64,000 nt of DNA from Rhodococcus sp. KBS0724. GTDB lineage: Bacteria > Actinomycetota > Actinomycetes > Mycobacteriales > Mycobacteriaceae. The DNA is taken from the NCBI RefSeq assembly GCF_005938745.2, contig NZ_VCBX02000001.1, positions 1,569,501-1,633,500 of the forward strand, written 5' to 3'. A program made the translations under genes and the position numbers. Under the pieces are notes generated by a model. The model was not told where the DNA came from. It did no database searches and was given only the letters and a program-made list of their open reading frames with translations. Of this stretch, positions 54,804-64,000 are shown one piece after another (position 1 is the first letter of the stretch; each line of letters starts with the position of its first letter).

Positions 54804-57800
54804 TTGACTGCCTTGCCCGCTGCCCAGACTTCGCTTGCCGGCCTTGCCGAGGCCGCGCTCGCAGACGCGGCCTTCACGTCGGTGATCGAGGCGATCGGTC
54901 GAGCCACCCTCGACATCGTTGCGCCGAAACCGGCGAGACCGTTCATCGCGGCCGCGCTTGCATCGCGAACACCGGTGCTGTTGGTAACAGCAACGGGTCG
55001 TGAAGCCGACGATCTGACTGCCGAACTCACGGAGATGATCGGCGGGTCGGTTGCACAGTTCCCGTCCTGGGAAACGTTGCCTCACGAGCGACTCTCTCCC
55101 AGCGCGGATACCGTCGGGCGACGCATCGAGGTTCTCCGACGCCTCGCTCGCCCGGACGATTCCTCGTATGGTGCGCCGCTGCGGGTTGTAGTCACGACCG
55201 TGCGTTCTCTGGTCCAGCCGATGGCCCCCGGATTGGGTGAGATCGAGCCGATCACACTGCGCGTCGGCACCGAGATCGACTTCGAGTCGGTTCTGGTCCG
55301 GCTGGTGGAAATGGCGTACACACGCGTCGACATGGTCGGCAAGCGCGGCGAGTTCGCGGTGCGCGGCGGCATTCTCGATCTCTTCTCACCGACCGCGGAT
55401 CACCCTGTTCGCATCGAGTTCTGGGGCGACGAGGTTTCGGAACTGCGCTACTTCTCCGTTGCCGATCAGCGTTCGCTCCCGGAGATCGACGTCGACCTCG
55501 TCATCGCTCCGCCGTGCCGTGAATTGTTGTTGACCCAAGACGTTCGGGATCGGGCCGCGGCGATTGCCGCAGAGAACCAGGCCGACGCCTCCCTGGTGGA
55601 AATGCTGGACAAGATCTCAGCGGGTATTCCGGTCGAAGGCATGGAGGCATTGCTTCCGGTCCTGAAACCTGGTGAATTGCAATTGCTTTCCGATGTTCTT
55701 CCCGCCGGAACCCACATCCTGCTCTGCGACCCGGAGAAAGTGCGCACCCGTGCAACGGATTTGGTGCGCACCGGGCAGGAGTTCCTGGAAGCGTCGTGGA
55801 CTGCGGCGTCCATCGGAGGCGCGGCGCCACTCGACACCTCCATCCTCGGCGGCGGCGACTCAGGGCTCGGCGCCTCCGCCTACCGGTCGTTGCGCCAAGT
55901 TCGAGAATCAGCCGAAGCGGGCGGGCGTCCGTGGTGGAGCGTCAGCCCGCTGGCATCGGGGAGTGGCGAGGAACTCGAACTCCCGATTCAGCCTGCCCCA
56001 CAGGTACGTGGGTCGGACGATCTTCTGGCCGAGCTGTTCGTCAGCCTCCGCGCGCACGTGACCACCGGCGGACGCGCTGCGGTGGTTGTTGCCGGTGCCG
56101 GTACGGCAAAACGCGTCCTCGAACGACTTGGTGAGGCCGAGGTTCCCGCCACAATGGCTGAGCCCGGAGCGGTTCCGGCCCGCGGTCAGGTCTCGGTCTT
56201 GCGTGGATCGTTGCACGACGGTTTGGTTCTGCACGGGGACGGCGACGTTCCCGGAATGGTTGTTGTCACCGAATCCGACCTCACCGGCAATCGAGTTGCC
56301 GCGGTGGGCGACGGTAAGCGGTTGCCGGCCAAGCGTCGTAACCAGGTGGATCCGCTTGCACTTGCCGCGGGCGACATGGTTGTTCACGACCAGCACGGTA
56401 TCGGCCGATTTGTCGAAATGGTGGAGCGCACCATTGGCGGGGCGCGGCGCGAGTATCTGGTCATCGAATACGCCGCCAGCAAGCGTGGGCATCCGGGGGA
56501 CCGGTTGTTCGTGCCCATGGAATCGCTCGATCAGCTCTCGCGCTACGTGGGCGGCGAGCTGCCGGCGCTGAGCAAACTCGGCGGATCCGACTGGGCGAAC
56601 ACAAAACGTAAGGCACGCAAAGCAGTTCGCGAAATCGCGGGCGAACTCGTGCAACTCTATGCTGCGCGCCAAGCAGCCCCCGGCCACGCATTCGGCCCGG
56701 ACACTCCCTGGCAGAAGGAACTCGAGGACGCCTTTGCCTTCACCGAGACGGTCGATCAGCTGACCGTGATCAGTGAAGTCAAGGGGGACATGGAGAAAGC
56801 CGTCCCGATGGACCGCGTCGTAATCGGTGACGTCGGATACGGCAAGACCGAGATCGCTGTGCGGGCCGCGTTCAAGGCGGTGCAGGACGGTAAGCAGGTG
56901 GCTGTTCTAGTTCCGACAACTCTGCTTGCGCAGCAGCATCTTCAGACCTTCACGGAACGAATGGCGTCGTTCCCGGTGAAGGTACGCGGACTGTCGCGCT
57001 TCACCGACGCCAAGGATTCCAAGGAAATCATCGCGTCCATGGCCGAGGGCGAGATCGACATCGTCATCGGCACACATCGCCTGCTGCAGACCGGGGTGCG
57101 GTGGAAGGACCTCGGTTTGGTGATCGTCGACGAGGAGCAGCGATTCGGCGTCGAGCACAAGGAACACATCAAATCCTTGCGAACTCACGTCGACGTGCTG
57201 ACCATGTCGGCAACGCCGATCCCTCGTACGCTGGAAATGAGCATGGCCGGCATCCGCGAGATGTCCACCATTCTGACCCCGCCCGAAGAGCGTCATCCGA
57301 TTCTGACGTACGTCGGAGCTTATGCAGACAAGCAGGTCGCCGCCGCCATCAGGCGTGAGCTCCTGCGCGACGGTCAGGTGTTCTACGTTCACAACCGCGT
57401 CAGCTCGATCGACAAGGCTGCCAAGCGAATCCGTGAACTGGTGCCGGAGGCGCGGGTTGTGGTCGCCCACGGTCAGATGAACGAGGACACTCTCGAGAAA
57501 ACGGTTCAGGGATTCTGGGAGAGAGACTTCGACGTCCTGGTATGTACCACGATCATCGAGACGGGGCTCGACATCTCCAACGCGAATACGTTGATCGTCG
57601 AGCGCGCCGATTCCCTCGGGCTCTCACAGCTCCACCAGTTGCGAGGCCGCGTCGGGCGCAGCCGGGAACGCGGATACGCATACTTCCTGTACCCGCCGGA
57701 GAAGCCCTTGACCGAAACGGCATACGACCGCCTGGCCACCATTTCGCAGAACTCCGATCTCGGCGCCGGTATGGCCGTTGCCATGAAGGACCTCGAAATC

Positions 57801-58430
57801 CGCGGCGCCGGTAACGTTCTCGGCGCCGAGCAGTCCGGACACGTTGCCGGAGTCGGGTTCGACCTGTACGTCCGACTGGTCGGTGAGGCTGTCGAGGCCT
57901 ACCGCGCTGCCGCTGACGGGCTCCCGATTACAACCGACGAGGGCCCGAAGGAGGTTCGCATCGACCTACCCGTCGACGCGCACATCCCGCCGGACTACGT
58001 CACCAGTGATCGGCTTCGGCTCGAGGGTTATCGAAAGATCGCTGCCGCAACCGATTCCGACGGTATTGCAGCCGTGGTCGAAGAACTGGTCGATCGGTAC
58101 GGGCCGCTACCGGAAGAAGTGCGTCGACTCGTGTCGGTGGCGAAGCTGCGGCTGCTGTGCCGCGAGTACCAACTCGAGGAAGTGGCGGTCACCGGTACTC
58201 AACTCAAGATCTCGCCCATGTCGCTGCCGGATTCCAAGCAGATCAGGCTCAAGCGTATCTATCCGAGCGCGCAGTACCGGGCTACGACAGGCTTGGTGCA
58301 GTTGCCACTGCCGCGAACCGGGGGAGTGGGTTCCGATCGCCTACGGGACGTGGAGTTGCTGCAGTACATTGCCGATTTCATCCTGGCGATCGACGGTCGT
58401 GCTGCGAGTGCCGTGGTGATGGAGGCGTGA
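54804..58430 (+). CDS. mfd: Transcription-repair coupling factor Mfd
   Basis: Mfd removes RNA polymerase stalled at DNA lesions and recruits UvrA. The 1208-residue protein has a UvrB-like N-terminus ([29 protein letters not shown]), an RNA polymerase-interacting domain ([20 protein letters not shown]), and superfamily-2 translocase motifs: [19 protein letters not shown] (Walker A), [15 protein letters not shown] (Walker B), [15 protein letters not shown] and [19 protein letters not shown]. The TTG at 54804 has GAGGAG nine bases upstream. Mfd is followed by mazG seven bases later, as in mycobacteria. Confidence 0.96.
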   Translation: MTALPAAQTSLAGLAEAALADAAFTSVIEAIGRATLDIVAPKPARPFIAAALASRTPVLLVTATGREADDLTAELTEMIGGSVAQFPSWETLPHERLSPSADTVGRRIEVLRRLARPDDSSYGAPLRVVVTTVRSLVQPMAPGLGEIEPITLRVGTEIDFESVLVRLVEMAYTRVDMVGKRGEFAVRGGILDLFSPTADHPVRIEFWGDEVSELRYFSVADQRSLPEIDVDLVIAPPCRELLLTQDVRDRAAAIAAENQADASLVEMLDKISAGIPVEGMEALLPVLKPGELQLLSDVLPAGTHILLCDPEKVRTRATDLVRTGQEFLEASWTAASIGGAAPLDTSILGGGDSGLGASAYRSLRQVRESAEAGGRPWWSVSPLASGSGEELELPIQPAPQVRGSDDLLAELFVSLRAHVTTGGRAAVVVAGAGTAKRVLERLGEAEVPATMAEPGAVPARGQVSVLRGSLHDGLVLHGDGDVPGMVVVTESDLTGNRVAAVGDGKRLPAKRRNQVDPLALAAGDMVVHDQHGIGRFVEMVERTIGGARREYLVIEYAASKRGHPGDRLFVPMESLDQLSRYVGGELPALSKLGGSDWANTKRKARKAVREIAGELVQLYAARQAAPGHAFGPDTPWQKELEDAFAFTETVDQLTVISEVKGDMEKAVPMDRVVIGDVGYGKTEIAVRAAFKAVQDGKQVAVLVPTTLLAQQHLQTFTERMASFPVKVRGLSRFTDAKDSKEIIASMAEGEIDIVIGTHRLLQTGVRWKDLGLVIVDEEQRFGVEHKEHIKSLRTHVDVLTMSATPIPRTLEMSMAGIREMSTILTPPEERHPILTYVGAYADKQVAAAIRRELLRDGQVFYVHNRVSSIDKAAKRIRELVPEARVVVAHGQMNEDTLEKTVQGFWERDFDVLVCTTIIETGLDISNANTLIVERADSLGLSQLHQLRGRVGRSRERGYAYFLYPPEKPLTETAYDRLATISQNSDLGAGMAVAMKDLEIRGAGNVLGAEQSGHVAGVGFDLYVRLVGEAVEAYRAAADGLPITTDEGPKEVRIDLPVDAHIPPDYVTSDRLRLEGYRKIAAATDSDGIAAVVEELVDRYGPLPEEVRRLVSVAKLRLLCREYQLEEVAVTGTQLKISPMSLPDSKQIRLKRIYPSAQYRATTGLVQLPLPRTGGVGSDRLRDVELLQYIADFILAIDGRAASAVVMEA

Positions 58431-58437
58431 GCCGGTC

Positions 58438-59259
58438 GTGACCGAGATATCGACGATCGTTCTGCTCGATCCGCTGCGCCCGCACGTTTTTCCGCTCGCG
58501 GCACTCTCGTTGTTGTCCGGACCGATCCGGATCGACGACACTGTGCCGGCGTCGGTTCGGGATGCGCTTCCGAAGTCGACTTCAGACGCCGCAGTGGTCG
58601 TGACGTTGGACGCCGGCTACGCGGAAGTACCCGCACAGGCGAAAACCGGGGTGCAGATCATCCGGGCGGTGCCTGTTCAGGGTGATCGACTCGTCGAGGC
58701 GGCGTCCATCATGGATCGGCTGTGGAGCCGTGGCGGATGGGAAGCGACACAGACTCACGAGAGCCTCTCGGTCTACCTTGTGGAGGAGACGTACGAAGTG
58801 CTCGACGCCATCCGCAGCGGTGACGAGATCGACCTTCGTGAGGAGCTTGGCGACCTTTTGCTGCAGGTTCTCTTCCATTCACGGATTGCACAAGCCCACC
58901 ATGTGTTCGACCTGGACGACGTAGCCGCGGCATTGATCGAAAAGTTGATCCATCGAAGCCCTCACCTGAGAAGTTTGGGTGTGGTCGATATTGCCGAGCA
59001 AGAGCGCGCCTGGGAAGAGTTGAAAGCTGCCGAGAAGGCTCGGGCTTCGGCGATGGACGGAATCGCCACGTCGCAACCCCCGATCCTCCTTGCCGCGAAG
59101 GTTCGGGCGCGGGCAGAGAAAGCTGGAGTGAGTGACGTCATCGACGAGCAGGAGTTGGCGAGACTCGTTGCGCAGTGCACGCAAGCGGATGCGGAGCTAG
59201 CCGGTGCACTGCGCGCGCTGATCGACGAGATTCGCGCGCGCGAATCCGAATCCCGCTGA
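58438..59259 (+). CDS. mazG: Nucleoside triphosphate pyrophosphohydrolase MazG
   Basis: MazG hydrolyses non-canonical NTPs such as oxidised ones. The all-alpha MazG motif is at residues about 115-150: THESLSVYLVEETYEVLDAIRSGDEIDLREELGDLLLQVLFHSRIA, giving the EExxE and ExxD metal-binding clusters. The CPWD that usually precedes it is GGWE here, as I recall from mycobacterial homologues. The first 90 residues (LRPHVFPLAALSLLSGP) are an extra N-terminal domain. GTG start at 58438. It follows mfd closely and probably shares its transcript. Confidence 0.9.
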   Translation: MTEISTIVLLDPLRPHVFPLAALSLLSGPIRIDDTVPASVRDALPKSTSDAAVVVTLDAGYAEVPAQAKTGVQIIRAVPVQGDRLVEAASIMDRLWSRGGWEATQTHESLSVYLVEETYEVLDAIRSGDEIDLREELGDLLLQVLFHSRIAQAHHVFDLDDVAAALIEKLIHRSPHLRSLGVVDIAEQERAWEELKAAEKARASAMDGIATSQPPILLAAKVRARAEKAGVSDVIDEQELARLVAQCTQADAELAGALRALIDEIRARESESR

Positions 59260-59592
59260 CTCGCAATTTCGTCCGATTTGAAATGATTGACCGGTAATTA
59301 GTTGGCAATCGTTCCAATAGCTCGGTGCGGGCGTGTGCGAAGAAAACAAACCTGAGGTATGTTTATGCACGGAACGAGGAACCTGTGGTCGTTTTTCCAG
59401 TGAATAGTCGCCTGAACGGCGATGATGCCGGGTGAATGATCGTCAGTTCGTTTCCGCACTGTGAGAGGCCAGGTACGGCAGCCGGCGGGGTGTTGCCGTG
59501 CTTGGCTCCGGGGTTGGTTAACGATCAGCGACCACCATACGGACTTCGAAGTAGCCGGTGCCGCCGCATGTAGACACGAAAGACTGATGATC
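59260..59592 (+). other. Intergenic region before the exopolysaccharide transferase
   Basis: The 333-base region has no credible gene. It holds an AT-rich stretch at 59275-59310 and the ARE-like palindrome at 59344-59364, then a 228-base leader. ACGAAAGA lies nine bases before the chosen ATG at 59593. Confidence 0.55.
59344..59364. promoter_or_regulatory. ARE-like 21-base palindrome before the sugar-transferase gene
   Basis: The arms AAACAAACCT and AGGTATGTTT are inverted repeats with one mismatched pair around a central G. Outer bases AAACAAAC and TATGTTTAT are identical to the site at 48148; the inner bases differ in a compensating way that keeps the symmetry. Confidence 0.75.
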
Positions 59593-61074
59593 ATGAGCGT
59601 TCATGCCGAGGTGGGGATCCAGCCGAGAACACGGCGGGTGGACGCAGAACTGCGGATGGACTGGCGGCGTGCGTACAGACGAAGGATAGCGATTACAGAT
59701 ACGGTCATCGTCACCTTCGTGATCGCGCTCGCGCAGGTTGGAAGCATGTGGCCCAACCCGATCGAGTGGCTGACACTACTCAAGGTGGTTGCATCAATTG
59801 CTTTGGGCGTTCTGTGGATGACAGTGCTTGCGCGCGGACGCAGTCGACATCAAGCGATGCTGGGCGATGGACGCGACGAGTACGAGCGGGTAGTCCTGGC
59901 CACCGGCCAGGTTTTCGGGTTGGGCGCGCTCGCGGGAATTCTTCTCGGGATCGAAATTGCGCGAAGCTATCTGATGATCGCTCTGCCGCTCGGACTGGTG
60001 GCCCTGATACTTGGTCGCTACCTGTGGCGCCGCCGTATTCAGGCGAAGCGCTCAGCGGGCCTGTGCCGCAACTCAGTTCTGCTGGTCGGTGGTCATGCGT
60101 CCGTGGTTGCGACTACCAGATCCTTCGTTCGAGAGTCCGGAGCAGGCTACGACGTTGTGGGCGTGTGCATTCCACGACGATCGACGGCCCTCGACGATCA
60201 CATTGTTGTCGACGGCGCACGTGTGCCCGTGCTCGGCAATGAATTCGAAGTAATCGAGGCAATGCGGGCGAGCAATGCCGACACCGTGATCGTTACGGGA
60301 ACCGAAGACCTCGGCCAAGTTGGAATTCGGAAGTTGATGTGGGACTTGGAAGCTGAAGGTATCGACCTCGTCGTTTCGCCGGTCATCGCAGACGTGTCCA
60401 TGACCCGCTTGATGATCCGGCCGGTAGCAGGAATCCCGCTGATGCATGTTGCGCGTCCGCGATACGAAGGCGCGAACGGCTGGGCGTCAGGGGCATTCGA
60501 CAAAGCGTTCTCGGCTGCGATGCTTCTGCTTGTTGCGCCGGTGATGGTTGCCGCCGCACTTGCTGTGAAAACCACGTCTAAAGGCACGGTCTTCTACAAG
60601 GCCGAACGGATCGGACTGAACGGAAAACCGTTCCCCATGTACAAGTTTCGAACGATGGTTGCGGGTGCCGATCAACAGGTCGTCGATCTGATGGGCGACA
60701 ACGAGGGCGCCGGTGGAGTGCTGTTCAAGATGCGTGAGGATCCGCGAATCACGCCGATCGGCAGAATTCTTCGCCGGTTGAGTATCGACGAGCTTCCACA
60801 GTTCTTCAACGTCATACGCGGTGAAATGAGTGTGGTCGGTCCGCGTCCGCCGTTGCGACGCGAAGTCGAGATGTACGACGATGAAGTGTCTCGTCGTTTG
60901 TTCGTGAAGCCGGGAATCACGGGGCTGTGGCAGGTCAGCGGTCGGAGTGATCTGTCGTGGGAAGAATCAGTTCGACTCGATTCTTCGTACGTGGAGAACT
61001 GGTCTGTGGCGCAGGATCTTTCGATCATCGCCCGCACGGTCTCAGCGGTGGTCCGCAGCGACGGAGCTTACTGA
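59593..61074 (+). CDS. Exopolysaccharide polyprenyl glycosylphosphotransferase (WbaP/WcaJ/CpsE family)
   Basis: The enzyme transfers a sugar phosphate to undecaprenyl phosphate to start a polysaccharide unit. Four N-terminal membrane helices (about residues 20-140) precede a Rossmann-like cytoplasmic domain (NSVLLVGGHASVVATTRSFV), a fifth hydrophobic helix (AFSAAMLLLVAPVMVAAALAV) and the catalytic sugar-transferase domain: GTVFYKAERIGLNGKPFPMYKFRTM, then DELPQFFNVIRGEMSVVGPRPPL and PGITGLWQVSGRSDLSWEE. I chose the ATG at 59593 (493 residues); a frame open to 59461 lacks a ribosome-binding site. It heads an exopolysaccharide locus. Confidence 0.9.
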   Translation: MSVHAEVGIQPRTRRVDAELRMDWRRAYRRRIAITDTVIVTFVIALAQVGSMWPNPIEWLTLLKVVASIALGVLWMTVLARGRSRHQAMLGDGRDEYERVVLATGQVFGLGALAGILLGIEIARSYLMIALPLGLVALILGRYLWRRRIQAKRSAGLCRNSVLLVGGHASVVATTRSFVRESGAGYDVVGVCIPRRSTALDDHIVVDGARVPVLGNEFEVIEAMRASNADTVIVTGTEDLGQVGIRKLMWDLEAEGIDLVVSPVIADVSMTRLMIRPVAGIPLMHVARPRYEGANGWASGAFDKAFSAAMLLLVAPVMVAAALAVKTTSKGTVFYKAERIGLNGKPFPMYKFRTMVAGADQQVVDLMGDNEGAGGVLFKMREDPRITPIGRILRRLSIDELPQFFNVIRGEMSVVGPRPPLRREVEMYDDEVSRRLFVKPGITGLWQVSGRSDLSWEESVRLDSSYVENWSVAQDLSIIARTVSAVVRSDGAY

Positions 61075-61109
61075 GACACGACCCGTGCACGCACAGTGAA
61101 GCGGATACC

Positions 61110-61643
61110 TCAGCAACCTGCTCGCAGGTTTCTGAGGTACCCCGCTGTTTGGTAGACGTAGTTGTATGCCCAGGCACCGATGGATAGGTCGGGACGACTC
61201 GCGACCATCAGTAGTTCCCCCGAATAGCACCGAGAAATGATGAATCGGGCGCGCGAAATATGAGGAACAAAGGTCACGACGATGACAGTTTTCCAACCGT
61301 TCAGGCGTGCCAGCCGATCGATTTCGAGTCCTTCGCCCTCTGTCGTCGAAGGTGAAGGCACAAAGCAATCGACCGGAAAATCGAATGACCCGCCACAGAT
61401 CGATTGCATCTTCTTGTCGTTGTCGCGGTAGGGATTGGAGAAGATGATCCGTGGTGCGTATCCACGTCGTACCAGATCGAGTCCCACTTCTTCGCGACCG
61501 TCGTGTGCGCCGCCGAGTACCACGACGGCGTCGGCAACTCGAGGTTCGTCGATCTTCGGGGACACGTAGAGCGGCCATCCTGCCGCGGTTGTCAGGGCAA
61601 GCGCGCATACCGAGATTGTCACGATCTTCGAGGCTTTCGACAT
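61110..61643 (-). CDS. YdcF-like/DUF218 membrane-anchored protein
   Basis: The 177-residue protein has one N-terminal membrane helix (KIVTISVCALALTTAAGWPLYV) and a DUF218 domain: VADAVVVLGGAHDGREEVGLDLVRRGYAPRIIFSNP, a Ser/Thr loop (VPSPSTTEGEGLEIDRLA) and TVIVVTFVPHISRARFIISRCY. The family is linked to cell-envelope metabolism. I chose the ATG at 61643, which directly precedes the membrane helix; a GTG at 61679 would extend it by 12 residues without a ribosome-binding site. It converges on the sugar-transferase gene within the exopolysaccharide region. Confidence 0.75.
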   Translation of the reverse strand: MSKASKIVTISVCALALTTAAGWPLYVSPKIDEPRVADAVVVLGGAHDGREEVGLDLVRRGYAPRIIFSNPYRDNDKKMQSICGGSFDFPVDCFVPSPSTTEGEGLEIDRLARLNGWKTVIVVTFVPHISRARFIISRCYSGELLMVASRPDLSIGAWAYNYVYQTAGYLRNLRAGC

Positions 61644-61858
61644 TTTTCTGATAGCTCGACAATACCTGGATCGAGGCACCCGATATTGATGGAGATGAAC
61701 CTCCCGGGGATATGCCGGTTTTATGTCATTGCGGATTGCCCACGGGCAAAGCGGGTCTGGGATCGTATCGCTGCGCGGACCGCGTAACTTCGTCGGCGCC
61801 GGAATTGTCAGGTATTGCCCGGAGTCGCCGAAACCTTGGTGCCTGCTGGGTAGCTGAT

Positions 61859-61879
61859 TACCGTACTTCGGGTATGTTT
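61859..61879. promoter_or_regulatory. Possible degenerate ARE-like site before the Wzz-like gene
   Basis: The right half GGTATGTTT matches the sites at 48148 and 59344, and TAC-N5/6-GTA symmetry is kept, but the left half is poor. It lies 70 bases before the GTG at 61950 and might be a weak binding site. The rest of 61644-61949 holds no credible gene. Confidence 0.35.
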
Positions 61880-61949
61880 GTGGTGATTCAGCAAACTTGT
61901 GGTTCCTATTGTTGATCTTGAACTGTAGGGCCGAATTGGAGGTTTCGAC

Positions 61950-63674
61950 GTGTCAGATGCGCGGGCTAGGGACGCAGCGATTCGTCGTGAGTTGGGCGTG
62001 CCGCCGACATTCGATCTGGTAGCGCACGTTCGAAATCTCTCACGGGTGATGTTGCCCGCGTTAATGATTGCATTGATCGCCGGCGGCGCGATGTATCTTG
62101 TTCGGGGGAGTGAGTCGCCAGTCTATGAATCGGACATTGTTGCCGAAGTACAAGCAGGTGCCCAGGTTGTCGTCAGCGATGCAAATTTGGGGCAACTGGT
62201 TGCGCCATACATCGCCCTATCCTCTGATAGCGCAGTAGTTGCCAGTATCCAAAGTCGGATGGACAACGGTTGGGCGGCATCTGACGTTTCCAGTCACATC
62301 ACGGTTACTCCCGGCACGTCGCCGGCCCTGGTGTTGGTGAAGGCGACCGGATCCAGCCAGGAGGAGGCCGACCGTCTCGCTCGCACCGTGGTCGAGATAC
62401 TGAGCGATGCGCAGGCTCAACGCAACGCCGAAACTCTTGCACTGCGCACCAAAACGTTGACTGACGACATTGCGCGGCTCAACTCACAGCTCGCGGCTGC
62501 TCGTCAGGAGAGCATCGACAACGACGAGACACCGATCGCAGATCCGACCACCTCAGCTGACCTGGATGCAAGGCTCGAGCAACTCAGGCAACTACGTGCT
62601 TCCGACTCCGCCGCGGATCGGTTACAGCTGTTGTCGGCACCGACCGGGACCGGTCTACCGGTAGCGCCGAAACCTTTGGCAGAAGCTGCAGTGGTGTTCC
62701 TGGTCGTTCTGATACTGGTGGCAGAGATTCTTGTGGGTTGCCGTGGACGATTCAGTTCTCGGGTCACCGATGCGTGGGCCCGGCGAGCCTCCAAAAAGTT
62801 TGGTGCATCATTGCTGGTACAGCACACACCCGTCGCCGAGATTCCGTCGAATGTTGCTCTCACGCTGAGCCAGCGAGCGAGCTTGGGCGACGATGTGCTC
62901 GTGTTGCTGGGGGACGGCGTCGACACCAACTCGTGGCACGTGCCGGAAAATCTGCAATCCCGGATAGCCATCCACCCCTTGAAATCGGAATGGTGGAGCA
63001 AGATCGATTCGAGTGGCACGGAATTCGCCATTGTGGTCGTCTCGGCCCGGAAGGCGCAGCAGCAAGACCTCGTCGATACCCTCAGGGCTCTAGCCGAAGT
63101 TGATGTCACACGCTCGCTGGTGCTTGTCGGTCCGGCTGCGCCCGAACCGTTCATCGAACTAGTAACCTTGTCGCGATTTCGGGGCAGACGCGACACATCG
63201 TCTCCAGCGAGTCCACGACCTAAGCCTGGATCCCCCGCACCGCCCATGTCGGTCCCGCCTGTGGCTGTGCCTCAAGCACATTCAGTTAACCTGATCAAGC
63301 CCGTCGATCGCACAGACCGCGGGAAGTTGATCGATGCACAGACCGTGACAATCGAACGAAATTGCTTGCCTGCGTCTGCCGCCAAGAAGACCCGAGAGAC
63401 TGGTGTCGAAACGGCCGTACCGCGAACCGATCAGGATGGTGACGGTGCGCCCGACGGAGTTGATGCCGCCACCGACGGCGGCGACATCAACTCCGGCGAC
63501 ATCAACTCCGGCGACATCAACTCCGGCGACATCAACTCCGGCGACATCAACTCCGAGGCACCCACCGAGCGAATTATGTTGATGAACAAGAAGAAAAGTG
63601 ATATTCGCAACGGGCAGTCCGTGACGCGCGTCGGCTTACTGCGTCATGAAGGTGCCGAGGGGGAATCGGATTGA
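61950..63674 (+). CDS. Polysaccharide co-polymerase-like (Wzz) membrane protein with repeat-bearing C-terminal tail
   Basis: The 574-residue protein has membrane helices at about 33-51 and 246-266 and an extracytoplasmic domain between them with coiled-coil features (ALRTKTLTDDIARLNSQLAAARQ), the Wzz/chain-length-determinant layout. A globular cytoplasmic part follows (DDVLVLLGDGVDTNSWHVPENLQS). The C-terminal 170 residues are disordered and Pro-rich, contain DQDGDGAPDGVD (a calcium-loop-like pattern, about residues 494-505) and five exact GDINS repeats (511-535). GTG start with GGAGG seven bases upstream. No bacterial tyrosine kinase Walker motif is present. Confidence 0.78.
   Translation: MSDARARDAAIRRELGVPPTFDLVAHVRNLSRVMLPALMIALIAGGAMYLVRGSESPVYESDIVAEVQAGAQVVVSDANLGQLVAPYIALSSDSAVVASIQSRMDNGWAASDVSSHITVTPGTSPALVLVKATGSSQEEADRLARTVVEILSDAQAQRNAETLALRTKTLTDDIARLNSQLAAARQESIDNDETPIADPTTSADLDARLEQLRQLRASDSAADRLQLLSAPTGTGLPVAPKPLAEAAVVFLVVLILVAEILVGCRGRFSSRVTDAWARRASKKFGASLLVQHTPVAEIPSNVALTLSQRASLGDDVLVLLGDGVDTNSWHVPENLQSRIAIHPLKSEWWSKIDSSGTEFAIVVVSARKAQQQDLVDTLRALAEVDVTRSLVLVGPAAPEPFIELVTLSRFRGRRDTSSPASPRPKPGSPAPPMSVPPVAVPQAHSVNLIKPVDRTDRGKLIDAQTVTIERNCLPASAAKKTRETGVETAVPRTDQDGDGAPDGVDAATDGGDINSGDINSGDINSGDINSGDINSEAPTERIMLMNKKKSDIRNGQSVTRVGLLRHEGAEGESD
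63480..63554 (+). repeat. Five perfect 15-base tandem repeats inside the Wzz-like gene
   Basis: The unit GGCGACATCAACTCC occurs five times with no differences and no gap, encoding GDINS each time. Repeat number could vary by slippage and stays in frame because the unit is a multiple of three. Confidence 0.9.
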
Positions 63675-63707
63675 CCTACCGGGAAATTGGCCCACCGGGA
63701 ATCGGGG

Positions 63708-64000
63708 TCATATCTTGGGGGCGCTGCAACCCCCGATTGCCTTCTTGACTGCGTCCAGCGCAGGCTTCGGCGTGTAGTTGATCGTCACCAAACCGAAATT
63801 CTGCTCGATGTCTCGGGAGTTGGTTCCGCGATCACGCATACTGTAGATGAATATGCGTTCGATGTAACCGAGTGCCTGTGCCTGCGCAAATCCGTCGGAG
63901 ATGATGCTGGCTTGCAATTGCGGAGTTACAGCAGTTGCTCCAGATCCGGTAGGAGCGCCGAATTCGGTTGCCCAGACCTTCTTTCCGGTGTCGCCGTTCT
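63708..64000 (-). CDS. Glycoside hydrolase-like protein (C-terminal part; N-terminus outside window)
   Basis: The last 97 residues of a leftward gene are visible and the frame remains open at the right edge. KKVWATEFGAPTG contains a Glu in the TEFG context of a retaining (clan GH-A) glycosidase nucleophile, and RIFIYSMRDRGTNSRDIEQNFGLVTINYTPKPALDAVK is the common barrel end. This resembles GH5/GH39-type enzymes, which often trim or release exopolysaccharides. It converges with the Wzz-like gene with 33 bases between them. Family assignment is provisional because most of the protein is missing. Confidence 0.7.
   Translation of the reverse strand, partial: NGDTGKKVWATEFGAPTGSGATAVTPQLQASIISDGFAQAQALGYIERIFIYSMRDRGTNSRDIEQNFGLVTINYTPKPALDAVKKAIGGCSAPKI

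Noticed and set aside
61712..61915. Small open frame (67 codons) in the gap before the Wzz-like gene
   Set aside because: It lacks a ribosome-binding site, crosses the ARE-like site and shows no hydrophobic or repeated pattern.
63480..63554. CRISPR-like array
   Set aside because: The repeats are contiguous 15-base in-frame coding units without spacers, and no cas genes were seen anywhere in the window.

Overview
This looks like a chromosomal window from a high-GC mycolic-acid actinobacterium, most likely Rhodococcus of the erythropolis/qingshengii type. The reasons are the GTG/TTG starts, 1-4 base stop/start overlaps, hairpins that mostly lack U-tails, an ergothioneine cluster, IdeR-type iron boxes and a gene order that recalls Mycobacterium tuberculosis. 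Species assignment is inference; no search was run.

A conserved housekeeping backbone runs through the window: ispE and an ABC-F ATPase (2.4-5.1 kb), prfC, a Pks16-like acyl-AMP ligase, pth and rplY (26.5-31.3 kb), prs, glmU, tRNA-Gln and a TetR gene (43.8-47.2 kb), then mfd and mazG (54.8-59.3 kb). From memory this follows the M. tuberculosis order ispE / pks16 / pth / rplY / prsA / glmU / Rv1019 / mfd / mazG. Accessory blocks are interleaved.

Block A (0-2.3 kb): a WYL-type regulator diverges from a DrrAB-like exporter across a 25-base palindrome. Block B (5.3-9.9 kb): a 13E12-type HNH protein whose promoter holds a LexA-type box, a thiolase-like protein and an AraC regulator with an iron box. 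Block C (10-24 kb): a large iron-siderophore uptake locus. It has a FecBCD-type importer with a siderophore-interacting reductase, a second binding protein coupled to an IrtAB/YbtPQ-like exporter-fold pair, a third exporter-fold pair with complementary degenerate ATP sites, and three IdeR-like boxes. Block D (24-26.5 kb): an NTF2-fold protein, a PNPOx enzyme, a low-complexity protein preceded by three 17-base tandem repeats, and PnuC. Block E (31.6-43.6 kb): a flavoprotein, the ergothioneine genes egtE and egtABCD with an amino-acid permease and a PQQ-type sugar dehydrogenase in the same arrangement, an SLC13 transporter and a small zinc-finger-like protein.

Block F (47.2-54.7 kb) is the most unusual part. 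A gamma-butyrolactone-receptor-like regulator precedes a tightly coupled six-gene operon: a dedicated AcpS-type phosphopantetheinyl transferase, an atypical carrier protein, an acyl-CoA-dehydrogenase-like flavoprotein, a stand-alone amino acid:[carrier protein] ligase (a truncated class II aminoacyl-tRNA synthetase homologue), a DUF1839 protein and a cytoplasmic GH2 enzyme. Read together they look like a non-NRPS route that charges an amino acid onto a carrier protein, oxidises it there and passes it on. The product is unknown.

Block G (59.3-64 kb) begins an exopolysaccharide locus: an initiating sugar-phosphate transferase, a YdcF protein, a Wzz-like protein with a five-fold GDINS repeat, and a glycoside hydrolase running off the window. 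A near-perfect 21-base palindrome of the butyrolactone-receptor operator type occurs before both the block F operon and the exopolysaccharide transferase, which suggests one signal controls both.
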